A stretch of 64,000 nucleotides of DNA from Haematomicrobium sanguinis DSM 21259 (GTDB lineage Bacteria; Actinomycetota; Actinomycetes; Actinomycetales; Micrococcaceae): the NCBI RefSeq assembly GCF_000688395.1, contig NZ_JIAG01000005.1, positions 62,001 through 126,000 of the forward strand. Direction: 5' to 3'. This document shows, in pieces, positions 44,163-50,857 of the stretch. The notes beneath the pieces are model-generated. The model did no database searches and was not told where the DNA came from. It worked only from the letters and a program-made list of their open reading frames with translations. Within the stretch, counting starts at the first letter, position 1, and every line of letters begins with the position of its first letter. Position numbers and translations under genes: made by a program.

Positions 44163-44759
44163 TCAGTCGATCGGGGGTAGGGCATCCATGAGGATCTGCA
44201 TGCGCCGGGGAAGCTCCACGGCGGATATGACTCTCACGTTGACCGCGTCAGTCCACCGCTCGCGGAACACCACTGCCCATGCGGCGGCTGAGAAGTAGTC
44301 CTCGTGTCGCATCACACTGAGGCACCAGCACGGGTCGCCATGTTTGAGTGGCAGCAGGATGCTGGACAGCTTGCCGTCCGACCCGCTGGGCGCTGAGGTA
44401 CCGCCCATCTGAATGGCCACCGCATATTCGCTGGTACCCGTGAGCAGATCGAAGATCTCCTCCGGCACGTCGGTGCTCTCACCGTTCTCATCGAGTGCGC
44501 CGACGATCACGGCGTTGCCGACGAGCATCGCCTGATGCGCGCCGGGGACATGGAACCACCACAGGAACGAGGCCCTGGAATTGAACGGCAGGCGCCGCAG
44601 CAACCCCTCCTCGTTGACGTAGATGGTGATGCCGAGGCTGGGTACGTCGACCGCCTCGATCCAGCCGTCCACGGCTGTCTGGTAGTCGTCGAGCGTCGCG
44701 AACTCGCGTTGTTCGAGCGGCTCACTCTCATCGACCGGGACATAGATTCCCTTGACCAT
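44163..44759 (-). CDS. DUF3846-containing protein
   Basis: 198 residues from the ATG at 44759, which has AAGGAGG upstream; the longer frame from 44912 is rejected. The N-terminal half (VDGWIEAVDVPSLGITIYVN then EEGLLRRLPFN) matches DUF3846, a small domain common on actinobacterial phages and conjugative elements. The C-terminal half is unassigned. It is part of a minus-strand series of accessory genes, each with its own strong ribosome-binding site. Function is unknown. Confidence 0.7.
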   Translation of the reverse strand: MVKGIYVPVDESEPLEQREFATLDDYQTAVDGWIEAVDVPSLGITIYVNEEGLLRRLPFNSRASFLWWFHVPGAHQAMLVGNAVIVGALDENGESTDVPEEIFDLLTGTSEYAVAIQMGGTSAPSGSDGKLSSILLPLKHGDPCWCLSVMRHEDYFSAAAWAVVFRERWTDAVNVRVISAVELPRRMQILMDALPPID

Positions 44760-44930
44760 GATTCGCCTCCTTCGTGCGAGCGACCGGGAACCGAGATGGT
44801 TCCTGCTGCGGCCGCATGACACGGACGAGCCCGACATCGTGACGAGTGCAGAGTGATGCGGCGGCGGCCAGCCCGGAGGAGAGCGGGGAAGCTCTCGACT
44901 CCGGGCGGCCACCGCTGCATTGTGGGGTGA

Positions 44931-45263
44931 TCAGGCGCCGGAGGAAGCCGATGCCTGCTTGGTGGTGCGAGCCGATACCTTGGTGTCCTTGCCTCCAAGG
45001 ACGGCGTTGATCGCGTTGCGCTTCGTCTCGGCGTCGCGCTCGATCTCGGCTCGCACTTGCTCAGCCCGCTTGAGCACCGCAGGGTCGGACTTGGACTGCT
45101 CGACCCAGTGCTCCAGCGCGATCCGAGTCTCCTCGGTCACGCTGCGCTCGTTGAGCAGGGCAAGGACTTCGAGCTGGGCTCGAGTATCCTCACTGGTGCG
45201 CACCGACAGCACCTTGTAGGCGGCGCTGCCGTATGCCGACGTAGCGGGTGTCTGCTCGCTCAT
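44931..45263 (-). CDS. Hypothetical small charged protein
   Basis: 110 residues from the ATG at 45263, with AAGGAGG upstream. The sequence VLSVRTSEDTRAQLEVLALL followed by NERSVTEETRIALEHWVEQS resembles the ribbon-helix-helix/CopG-like or plasmid accessory fold: one strand, then two helices. The C-terminal half is a charged helix. A DNA-binding or antitoxin-like role is possible, but no family was firmly recognised. Confidence 0.6.
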   Translation of the reverse strand: MSEQTPATSAYGSAAYKVLSVRTSEDTRAQLEVLALLNERSVTEETRIALEHWVEQSKSDPAVLKRAEQVRAEIERDAETKRNAINAVLGGKDTKVSARTTKQASASSGA

Positions 45264-45409
45264 GGCGAGACCTCCTTCATGCGTGCGGCCCGCGATCCTG
45301 GATGGATCACGTTCAAGCCGCATGGCAGGAACGAGGTGATCGCTGATTATGACGGGAATCTATATCGAGTCAATGGTCCGTTCGGGACGTTGTAAAAACT
45401 ACGGCACGA

Positions 45410-46369
45410 TCACAAACGCTCCTCCGCATGCGGAAGCAGTGGTCTGGCGTTCGAGAACAGCACCATCTTCAGCCCGGCGTTCTTACTGCCGTTGTCGGTG
45501 AAGATCCTGACGAGCTTGTCCATCACCGGCCAGTAGATTCCCTGGCCGTAGTCGTAGAGCGATGGCTTCTGCGCCTTGATGCGGAACCGCACCAAGCATT
45601 CGCCCCCAGGCGCGTATGAGCCGAGCGAGTAGTAGCCGAAGCGGTCAGAGTCGGGCGTGAAGGTCTTCCATGCGCCGCCGGTCTTGCTGTTGCAGATCTC
45701 GATGGTGTTGCCGTAGTAGTGGAATGCCTTCGGCAGGCGGAGGAGTTCGAGCCGGACGTTGTCTTGCTGCACGCTGCCCGTGTTCTTGTAGCGCACGCGT
45801 AGCTCGATCACATCGCCGGGTTCCAACTCCATCCGCTCCCGGTAGGGCTCCTGCACATCCTCACCTGGCATATATGGGCGCGCTTCCAGGGCCAATGTGA
45901 AGTCCGGTTTGTCGAGGACGAAGTCGAACGTCACAAAGGTAAGCGAGTCCTGCTCGGGTGGCAGCAGTCCGTCGGTTTTGCCGTCGATCCCAATGGACGC
46001 GCCTTCAGCCTTGAAGAGTGCGTGGGCGTCCAGCGGCGCCTGGCGCTGCGCACCTCTGCTCGACCATAGCGTGGCCGAATTCGGGACGATGCGCAGTGCC
46101 ACGCTCGGATCGGGTGAGGGCAGGGCGATAACGCTCGAGTCCCAGATGAGTGTGTGTTCGGTGTTGTCCGCGCGTATCTCGGCCGTCAGGCGCGCCGATC
46201 CGGTGAAGCGGCCCTCGCCCTTGACGCGCACACGCACGTTTGTCGCGATGGCATCGGTGTACGTCGGGTCGGCGTCGTTGCTGACCCAGATCATGCCTCG
46301 GTAGATCCGGCCTGGTTCAACGACGACGTGCGGGGTCGGGATCGTCAGCAGATCACCAGCCTCGCTCAC
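45410..46369 (-). CDS. Hypothetical beta-rich protein with DUF11-like domain
   Basis: 319 residues with no signal peptide. Strand-rich composition and the segment LEPGDVIELRVRYKNTGSVQ followed by VRLELLRLPKAFHYYGNTI resemble DUF11/COG1361-type immunoglobulin-like repeats normally found on surface proteins. Here it appears cytosolic, which is unusual. It overlaps the upstream gene by four bases (46366-46369), so the two form a translationally coupled pair of unknown function inside the island. Confidence 0.6.
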   Translation of the reverse strand: MSEAGDLLTIPTPHVVVEPGRIYRGMIWVSNDADPTYTDAIATNVRVRVKGEGRFTGSARLTAEIRADNTEHTLIWDSSVIALPSPDPSVALRIVPNSATLWSSRGAQRQAPLDAHALFKAEGASIGIDGKTDGLLPPEQDSLTFVTFDFVLDKPDFTLALEARPYMPGEDVQEPYRERMELEPGDVIELRVRYKNTGSVQQDNVRLELLRLPKAFHYYGNTIEICNSKTGGAWKTFTPDSDRFGYYSLGSYAPGGECLVRFRIKAQKPSLYDYGQGIYWPVMDKLVRIFTDNGSKNAGLKMVLFSNARPLLPHAEERL

Positions 46370-47094
46370 CTCCCGATGCGGAAGAAGTTCGTGCTGTCGC
46401 CAAGCTGCGGGTGATCGTCGCGCGAGTTCAGCACCGGATGGTCTGGTCGAAGAGCGTCCAGCCAGGTGTTGCGCGGCGGCCCCCAGCCTCCTGCGGCGGC
46501 AGGCATGAAGCGGCCCTCGGAGCCGTCCGCGCGTTCATGCTCGTACTGTTTCCAGAGCTTGCGCATCGCGGACTTCGAATCGAGCAGGGCGACGAGTTCG
46601 TTGCGGAGCGTATTCACGACCAGGGTGCGGTACTTGCCGCCTCTGCGGAACGTATTGCGTGAGGTCGCGAAGCCCGCAGCGATCCCCGCCAGTGCTCCAC
46701 GGGCGCTCTTCGAACGAACAAGGAACTCCTCAGGCGACTCCCCGCTATCGGGAGTGGTGCCTGCGCTCCTCAGGAAGATCTTCCAGGTGCGCCCCTTGAG
46801 TGCTTCTTCCAGCGCCGTGTCGTCGTAGTCGCCTAAGACAAGCAGGTGGCGGGCAGCGATGAGCGCCTCGACGTGTTCCGGCCTCTTCGGCGCCGTCCGC
46901 ACGAGGTGGGCGATGAGGAACCAGGCGAAGCCGGGATCGTTGAGCACGCCACCACCTGAGGCCTCTCGAGCGCGCGCAGCAGCGAGCCGGTTGAGGGTCT
47001 CCATCCCGCTGGTGTCGCGGGGCAACTCCTCGGCGTCGAAGAGCAGGGCTTCCAGCTCATCACGAAGCGCTGCACTATCAGGGGCGGAGACCAT
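46366..47094 (-). CDS. Hypothetical protein, first gene of an unknown pair
   Basis: 242 residues, mainly helical, with no recognisable family. The middle contains SARGALAGIAAGFATSRNTF and the end an Asn/Asp-rich tail (HPVLNSRDDHPQLGDSTNFF). No membrane segment or signal peptide is seen. It is coupled to the DUF11-like gene by an ATGA overlap. Its start lies just left of the consensus promoter at 47112-47140 that fires the opposite way, so the two transcription units are divergent. Effector or immunity functions are possible for such island pairs, but nothing in the sequence decides it. Confidence 0.6.
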   Translation of the reverse strand: MVSAPDSAALRDELEALLFDAEELPRDTSGMETLNRLAAARAREASGGGVLNDPGFAWFLIAHLVRTAPKRPEHVEALIAARHLLVLGDYDDTALEEALKGRTWKIFLRSAGTTPDSGESPEEFLVRSKSARGALAGIAAGFATSRNTFRRGGKYRTLVVNTLRNELVALLDSKSAMRKLWKQYEHERADGSEGRFMPAAAGGWGPPRNTWLDALRPDHPVLNSRDDHPQLGDSTNFFRIGR

Positions 47095-47111
47095 ACGCTA
47101 ATTATCAGGCA

Positions 47112-47140
47112 TTGACAAATGGTTGCGATTACTTTATAAT
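47112..47140 (+). promoter_or_regulatory. Perfect-consensus sigma-70-type promoter
   Basis: TTGACA (47112-47117), a 17-base spacer, and TATAAT (47135-47140) match the bacterial consensus exactly, unusual in this GC-rich background. The downstream gene starts at 47179 with GGGAGG as ribosome-binding site. The AT-rich patch also separates it from the divergent unit starting at 47094. Confidence 0.85.
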
Positions 47141-47178
47141 ACGCTCCGGGTTGGCCCCCAATTGAAGGGAGGCCACCT

Positions 47179-47745
47179 ATGGCCCATCACTATTCCATCC
47201 ATTATGTCCCGACGGTGCGCGGCGCCGTCATCGGATTCGACCACTTCACGCGCGACACCGAATACGTCGCCGTGGCGCTCGAATCCCTCGACGTTCTGGA
47301 CGGCCGGGCTCCGAGCTGCACGCTCGACCTGGTCTATCTGTGGCTGGTCGCTTCCACGACCTCCGACTATGACCGCGAGGAGTTCCTCAACCAGGGGAAA
47401 GCCTCGCAAGCGATGCCGTTCTACCTGTACTGCGAGACCTACGAAATGTTCCTGCAGGCAGCGCTCGTCATCAGCGACGCATGGTCGAACGGCGTGTTCA
47501 ACCGTTCGCTCCTCGCCTCAGAGTTCCCGGGAATCGTGACAGCGTTCCCCGCAGCTCCGGCACCTGAGGAGCCCACGCTCTTCGGCATGCCATTCGCGAA
47601 GGTCTTCGACACGTTCGACACCCGCGCAGGCAACGTCGACTACGACCACCCGGTGCTCCAGCGTGAGATCTTCGAGCGCTACCACGCCGAAGGGATTGCC
47701 CGCAAGCGCCCGTGGCACGACGCCTACACGCGCGAAACGACGTAG
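47179..47745 (+). CDS. Hypothetical acidic protein of the mobile element
   Basis: 188 residues, acidic, no membrane segment. It begins MAHHYSIHYVPTVRGAVIGF and has a helical middle (LDLVYLWLVASTTSDYDREE). It is not recognised. It is driven by the perfect-consensus promoter just upstream and closed by a clean hairpin terminator at 47791, so it is a single-gene, probably highly expressed unit. In mobile elements such genes often encode anti-restriction or entry-exclusion proteins; the acidic composition would suit a DNA mimic, but this is speculation. Confidence 0.6.
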   Translation: MAHHYSIHYVPTVRGAVIGFDHFTRDTEYVAVALESLDVLDGRAPSCTLDLVYLWLVASTTSDYDREEFLNQGKASQAMPFYLYCETYEMFLQAALVISDAWSNGVFNRSLLASEFPGIVTAFPAAPAPEEPTLFGMPFAKVFDTFDTRAGNVDYDHPVLQREIFERYHAEGIARKRPWHDAYTRETT

Positions 47746-47790
47746 CCAGCGACTCCGGTCGCAACCACCAGATACACAACTGGGCCACCC

Positions 47791-47818
47791 GCCCGCACTC
47801 AACCGAGTGCGGGCTTTT
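47791..47818 (+). terminator. Rho-independent terminator
   Basis: GCCCGCACTC (47791-47800), loop AACC, GAGTGCGGGC (47805-47814), then TTTT: a perfect 10-bp stem with a U tract. It ends the transcript of the gene at 47179-47745. Confidence 0.92.
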
Positions 47819-47847
47819 CCATGCCCTGAACAGCCCATTCACGCTCC

Positions 47848-47889
47848 GTACAGCCCTGTACAAGACCTCGAATGCTGTACCGCCTGTAC
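47848..47889. promoter_or_regulatory. Cluster of CTGTAC sites, putative operator
   Basis: A perfect palindrome GTACAGCCCTGTAC (47848-47861) is followed by two direct CTGTAC half-sites at 47875-47880 and 47884-47889, nine bases apart. It sits in the gap between a terminator and the next operon (first gene at 47964), an expected place for a transfer-operon repressor. Confidence 0.6.
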
Positions 47890-47963
47890 CGGGTTCCACT
47901 TGATCTCGTCACCGCCGGACCCGCACTCGGGTTCCGGCTCTTCCTCTCTCGAAAGGAGACGAG

Positions 47964-48653
47964 ATGGATCATCGCAACCCGCCGCCACTCGGCTTCAGCG
48001 CACGCACCGACGCCTCCATTGCAGCCCAACTCCTGCGCTCTGTCGCCGTCGACCTGGCCGTCCGCGTGGATCAGCGCCTGCCCGGCACCGCGGAGACGGT
48101 TCGCCGCCGTGTCGTCGTCTGCGGCGACGGCGATCACATCGTCGGTTTGCTCGGCAGCTACGCATCCTCGGCCTGGCATCTTGCGGGCGAGTCCTTCGAC
48201 AAGCTCACCATCGCGCTGCGCCACTCAGCCCATCAAGACCTCGACCCGGTGCTCTACGCGCTTGGCATCGTCTCGACACTCACGCACGAGCTGGCGCACG
48301 CCATCACCCACCTCTACGGCATCGCGGGAACGACCGGCCCGGGCCGTATCCGGCACACCGAGGACTTCGCGGCTGTCGCCATCCGGCTTGGGCTCCGTGT
48401 CGTGCGTCGCCCGGAGCATCCCGCCGTCGTCTTCACCCCGGGTCTGTCCGAGCAGGGCAGGACGGACTACGCCGACCTCATCCAACGCGTCGCCCAAGCC
48501 CAGCTGCACCGAACCACCGGCACCGGCTACGCCGGCCCGGCTCGCTTCCACGACCTGATCGACGCCGCTCTCGCAGCTGACCCGTCGCTCGGGAAGACCA
48601 ATTCCTCCACGCCGGCGAGCACGGCGTCTCCGTCTTCTCTCTTCTCCCGCTAA
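47964..48653 (+). CDS. Putative zinc metallopeptidase-like protein of the element
   Basis: 229 residues from the ATG at 47964 with GAAAGGAG upstream. The motif LTHELAHAITHLYG contains an HExxH-type zinc site (HELAH), with acidic residues later (RHTEDFAAVAIRLGL) that could complete it. The rest is not recognised. No signal peptide is seen. It opens a plus-strand operon of small element genes. HELAH motifs in mobile elements can belong to ImmA-like anti-repressor proteases or SprT-like enzymes; neither is certain here. Confidence 0.6.
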   Translation: MDHRNPPPLGFSARTDASIAAQLLRSVAVDLAVRVDQRLPGTAETVRRRVVVCGDGDHIVGLLGSYASSAWHLAGESFDKLTIALRHSAHQDLDPVLYALGIVSTLTHELAHAITHLYGIAGTTGPGRIRHTEDFAAVAIRLGLRVVRRPEHPAVVFTPGLSEQGRTDYADLIQRVAQAQLHRTTGTGYAGPARFHDLIDAALAADPSLGKTNSSTPASTASPSSLFSR

Positions 48654-48669
48654 CGAAAGGAATCCCACC

Positions 48670-48996
48670 ATGTCCGCACTCATCCCCTCCCAGAACCACA
48701 CCCCAGCCGGTGGCCTGTTCAGCATCTCGCCTGGTGCGGCCGCTGAGCGTCGCCAGAGCAACGCGCTGGCCCGGCAGACCCGTCAGGAGATCGAGCAGAT
48801 CACCTCCCGGGTCGAGGTCGAAGCCACCGCCGAAAGCGCCCGCGCCTTCCTCGTCTCCCACGCGCTCACGAACGTCGCCACCCTCGTCACCCAGGCCGAA
48901 GCCCACATGAAGGTCGCCCCGGCAGGCGGGCAGTTCTACGAGCAGCTCATCGCCTCCTACGCCATCTCGGCCGGACAACGCATCGCGAGGCTCTGA
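48670..48996 (+). CDS. Hypothetical protein of the mobile element
   Basis: 108 residues, preceded by AAAGGAA. It is helical, with a charged central region (RRQSNALARQTRQEIEQITS) and an Ala-rich C-terminal half (AFLVSHALTNVATLVTQAEA). Small proteins of this kind are common next to transfer genes in actinobacterial elements; no function is known. It ends one base before the next gene, so they are cotranscribed. Confidence 0.65.
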   Translation: MSALIPSQNHTPAGGLFSISPGAAAERRQSNALARQTRQEIEQITSRVEVEATAESARAFLVSHALTNVATLVTQAEAHMKVAPAGGQFYEQLIASYAISAGQRIARL

Positions 48997-48997
48997 C

Positions 48998-49300
48998 ATG
49001 AACGCCGACACCCTGTGGCACGGCATCAGCATGGGCTTCACCCTCGTCGGACTCACACTCCTCACGCTCGCACTCGTCCTGATCGCCCAGCTGCTTATCG
49101 AGGCCGCCACGGCGTGGTTCGCGCGTCGACGTCAGGCACGCATCGCGGCGATCGAGGCCGAACTCGACCAGAAGCAGGAACAGCTGCGCCGCACCATCCT
49201 GAACCTCGCCGCGCAGCTCGCCGCCGAACGCGACATGGTCTCCCGGGAGATGGCGTGCCAGGCGTCCCTCACATCCCGGAAGACCCCGCCGACGACCTGA
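48998..49300 (+). CDS. Small membrane protein with coiled-coil tail
   Basis: 100 residues. One strong membrane helix (GFTLVGLTLLTLALVLIAQLL) is followed by a basic stretch (FARRRQARIAAIEAELDQKQ) and a coiled-coil-like helix. It starts one base after the previous stop. The topology (short outside N-terminus, one helix, cytosolic coiled coil) suits an accessory component of a DNA-transfer apparatus, but it could equally be an exclusion protein. It is not recognised as a named family. Confidence 0.6.
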   Translation: MNADTLWHGISMGFTLVGLTLLTLALVLIAQLLIEAATAWFARRRQARIAAIEAELDQKQEQLRRTILNLAAQLAAERDMVSREMACQASLTSRKTPPTT

Positions 49301-49403
49301 CCGCCAGGCAACGGGAGGGCGGCGCCTTCTCGTCCTCCCGTTGCCGATTCCACAACAACGGAAAACGCTGCCACTCGCGCCGCTATTCGACCTCTGTAAC
49401 CCG

Positions 49404-49459
49404 TGATCCATTCGGTGATCCGTTCGGGACGCCGTGAAATGCACAACACCCCGAACGGA
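49404..49459. repeat. Iteron-like 12-bp repeats with an inverted repeat, locus 1
   Basis: TGATCCATTCGG (49404-49415) and TGATCCGTTCGG (49416-49427) are tandem 12-mers. The second also forms an inverted repeat TCCGTTCGGG/CCCGAACGGA (49419-49428 and 49450-49459) around 21 bases. Related tandem units occur at 53089-53124 beside the replication gene, and a single TCCGTTCGGGACG occurs at about 45378-45390. Confidence 0.7.
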
Positions 49460-49558
49460 CCATTGACGAATTCATCCCGACCCTCCATAAACGTCCATCC
49501 GCCGCTCGTGAAGCCTGAACCGCTTCAGCAAATTCGGGCGGAGAAAGGAGCCAATTTC

Positions 49559-50230
49559 ATGTCCATCACAACAACCAACGAGGCCGGTGACCACGTCCGC
49601 GATAAGGAGCAGGCCGAGCGGCTCAGGCGCTTCGGCACCACGAAGAGGATCAAGGTCTGGTACGCCGACCCGCCGTGGGATATCGCGCAGACGGGGAAAC
49701 GTGGGGCGATCCAGCATTACGACCTCATGACTCTGGAGCGCATCAAGGCGATGGGGCCGCTGATCCGAGAGCTGTCCGACGACAATGCGACGCTGCTCAT
49801 GTGGGTCACCAACGCCGCCCTCCCGGAAGGCATCGAGGTGCTCAGGAGCTGGGGCTTCACCTACAAGTCGCACGCTGCCTGGGACAAGTACTACATGGGC
49901 CTGGGTTCCTACTTCCGTTCCAGCCACGAGACGCTGCTGCACGGCGTCCGGGGTAAGGCGCCGTTCAAGTTCCACGGTCAGCGCTCGACGCTGCTGTTCC
50001 CGCGTACCGAGCACAGCAGGAAGCCCGACGAGATGATCCCGCTCATCGAGCGGCTCCTCGACGGGCCGTACGCGGAACTCTTCGCGAGGCGTCGTCCGAA
50101 CTCCCGCTCCGACTGGTCGATCTGGGGCAACGAGTGTGAGAGCGACTTCATGCTGCCGGGATTCCCGGTGCCGAGCGACGCCAAGTTCCGCCGTGCGCGG
50201 CCCACCGATGGAGGGGCCGGTGATGCCTGA
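49559..50230 (+). CDS. MT-A70-family adenine methyltransferase
   Basis: 223 residues from the ATG at 49559 (AAAGGAG upstream); an earlier in-frame ATG at 49403 runs through the repeat region and is rejected. The catalytic motif is DPPW (37-40, in VWYADPPWDI), with MLWVTN-like and SSHETLLHGVRG segments typical of MT-A70 DNA N6-adenine methylases. Mobile elements use them against host restriction or for replication control. The stop overlaps the start of the next small gene by one base. Confidence 0.9.
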   Translation: MSITTTNEAGDHVRDKEQAERLRRFGTTKRIKVWYADPPWDIAQTGKRGAIQHYDLMTLERIKAMGPLIRELSDDNATLLMWVTNAALPEGIEVLRSWGFTYKSHAAWDKYYMGLGSYFRSSHETLLHGVRGKAPFKFHGQRSTLLFPRTEHSRKPDEMIPLIERLLDGPYAELFARRRPNSRSDWSIWGNECESDFMLPGFPVPSDAKFRRARPTDGGAGDA

Positions 50231-50454
50231 TGTTCTCCACATCCAAGCAGCCCGGCAAAGGCGACAAGGAGCCGGCCACGGTGGTCTCGCGCATCCTCGG
50301 GTTCTGCTTCGCCGTGCTGCTCGGCGTGATCATGCTGACGCTCGCACTGGAGCTGCTCGCTGCGATCTGGGGCTGGTTGCTGCTGGTCGCCGGGATCGTC
50401 GCCTTCGCGTGGATCGTGGCCGTCCTGTACCGCCGCTGGCGGGATCGCTGGTGA
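50230..50454 (+). CDS. Small two-helix membrane protein
   Basis: 74 residues, two membrane helices (ILGFCFAVLLGVIMLTLALE and AIWGWLLLVAGIVAFAWIVA) and a short basic C-terminus (YRRWRDRW). It starts on the last base of the methylase stop codon. It may belong to the transfer machinery, but no family is assigned. Confidence 0.65.
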   Translation: MFSTSKQPGKGDKEPATVVSRILGFCFAVLLGVIMLTLALELLAAIWGWLLLVAGIVAFAWIVAVLYRRWRDRW

Positions 50455-50507
50455 AAAGCATGTCCACGTTCACCTCAGTCGAAACGTTGTGGAATACACA
50501 ATCCCTC

Positions 50508-50536
50508 TTGACAAAGGAAATTGAATACTTCGTAAT
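50508..50536 (+). promoter_or_regulatory. Promoter upstream of the transfer ATPase operon
   Basis: TTGACA (50508-50513), 17-base spacer, CGTAAT (50531-50536) in an AT-rich patch. It would drive the genes from 50633 to 53033. A 58-codon ORF from 50460 that overlaps this promoter and ends in ATGA is possible but unsupported. Confidence 0.6.
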
Positions 50537-50632
50537 CATCCGAAACCCGCGTCAAGCGGAATCCGCACGACCTTCTGCGACTGCACGTAGCAAACGTAAT
50601 TCGGCGACTCGCCGGAAGGAGGTGTGCGCCAA

Positions 50633-50857
50633 ATGAGTCGGAAATCTCAACGCCGCTACCGCAAACGTCCCGATCGCAGGGTCTGGGTCTTTAGCGAGCT
50701 GAACCATGATCTGCGTCCTGAGCAGATCGCGAACATTCTCACCGCCGCAGGCCTCGAACAGGCCCGCCTCGAAGCGGAAGCCGCCCACGAGCACGAACGG
50801 CAGCACACCCGCCACGACTCGGCGGGAACGGCCACGAAGGAGGTGCCCGATGCCTGA
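50633..50857 (+). CDS. Small basic protein ahead of the transfer ATPase
   Basis: 74 residues from the ATG at 50633 with AAGGAGGTG upstream. The N-terminus is very basic (SRKSQRRYRKRPDRRVWVFS). A short helical part follows (LRPEQIANILTAAGLEQARL). Its stop overlaps the next start by eight bases, so it is coupled to the TraD/VirD4-like ATPase. The size and charge suit a DNA-binding adaptor of that ATPase; this is inference. Confidence 0.65.
   Translation: MSRKSQRRYRKRPDRRVWVFSELNHDLRPEQIANILTAAGLEQARLEAEAAHEHERQHTRHDSAGTATKEVPDA

Noticed and set aside
50460-50636. 58-codon ORF ending ATGA on the start at 50633
   Set aside because: Overlaps a convincing promoter and has no good ribosome-binding site; kept only as a possibility.
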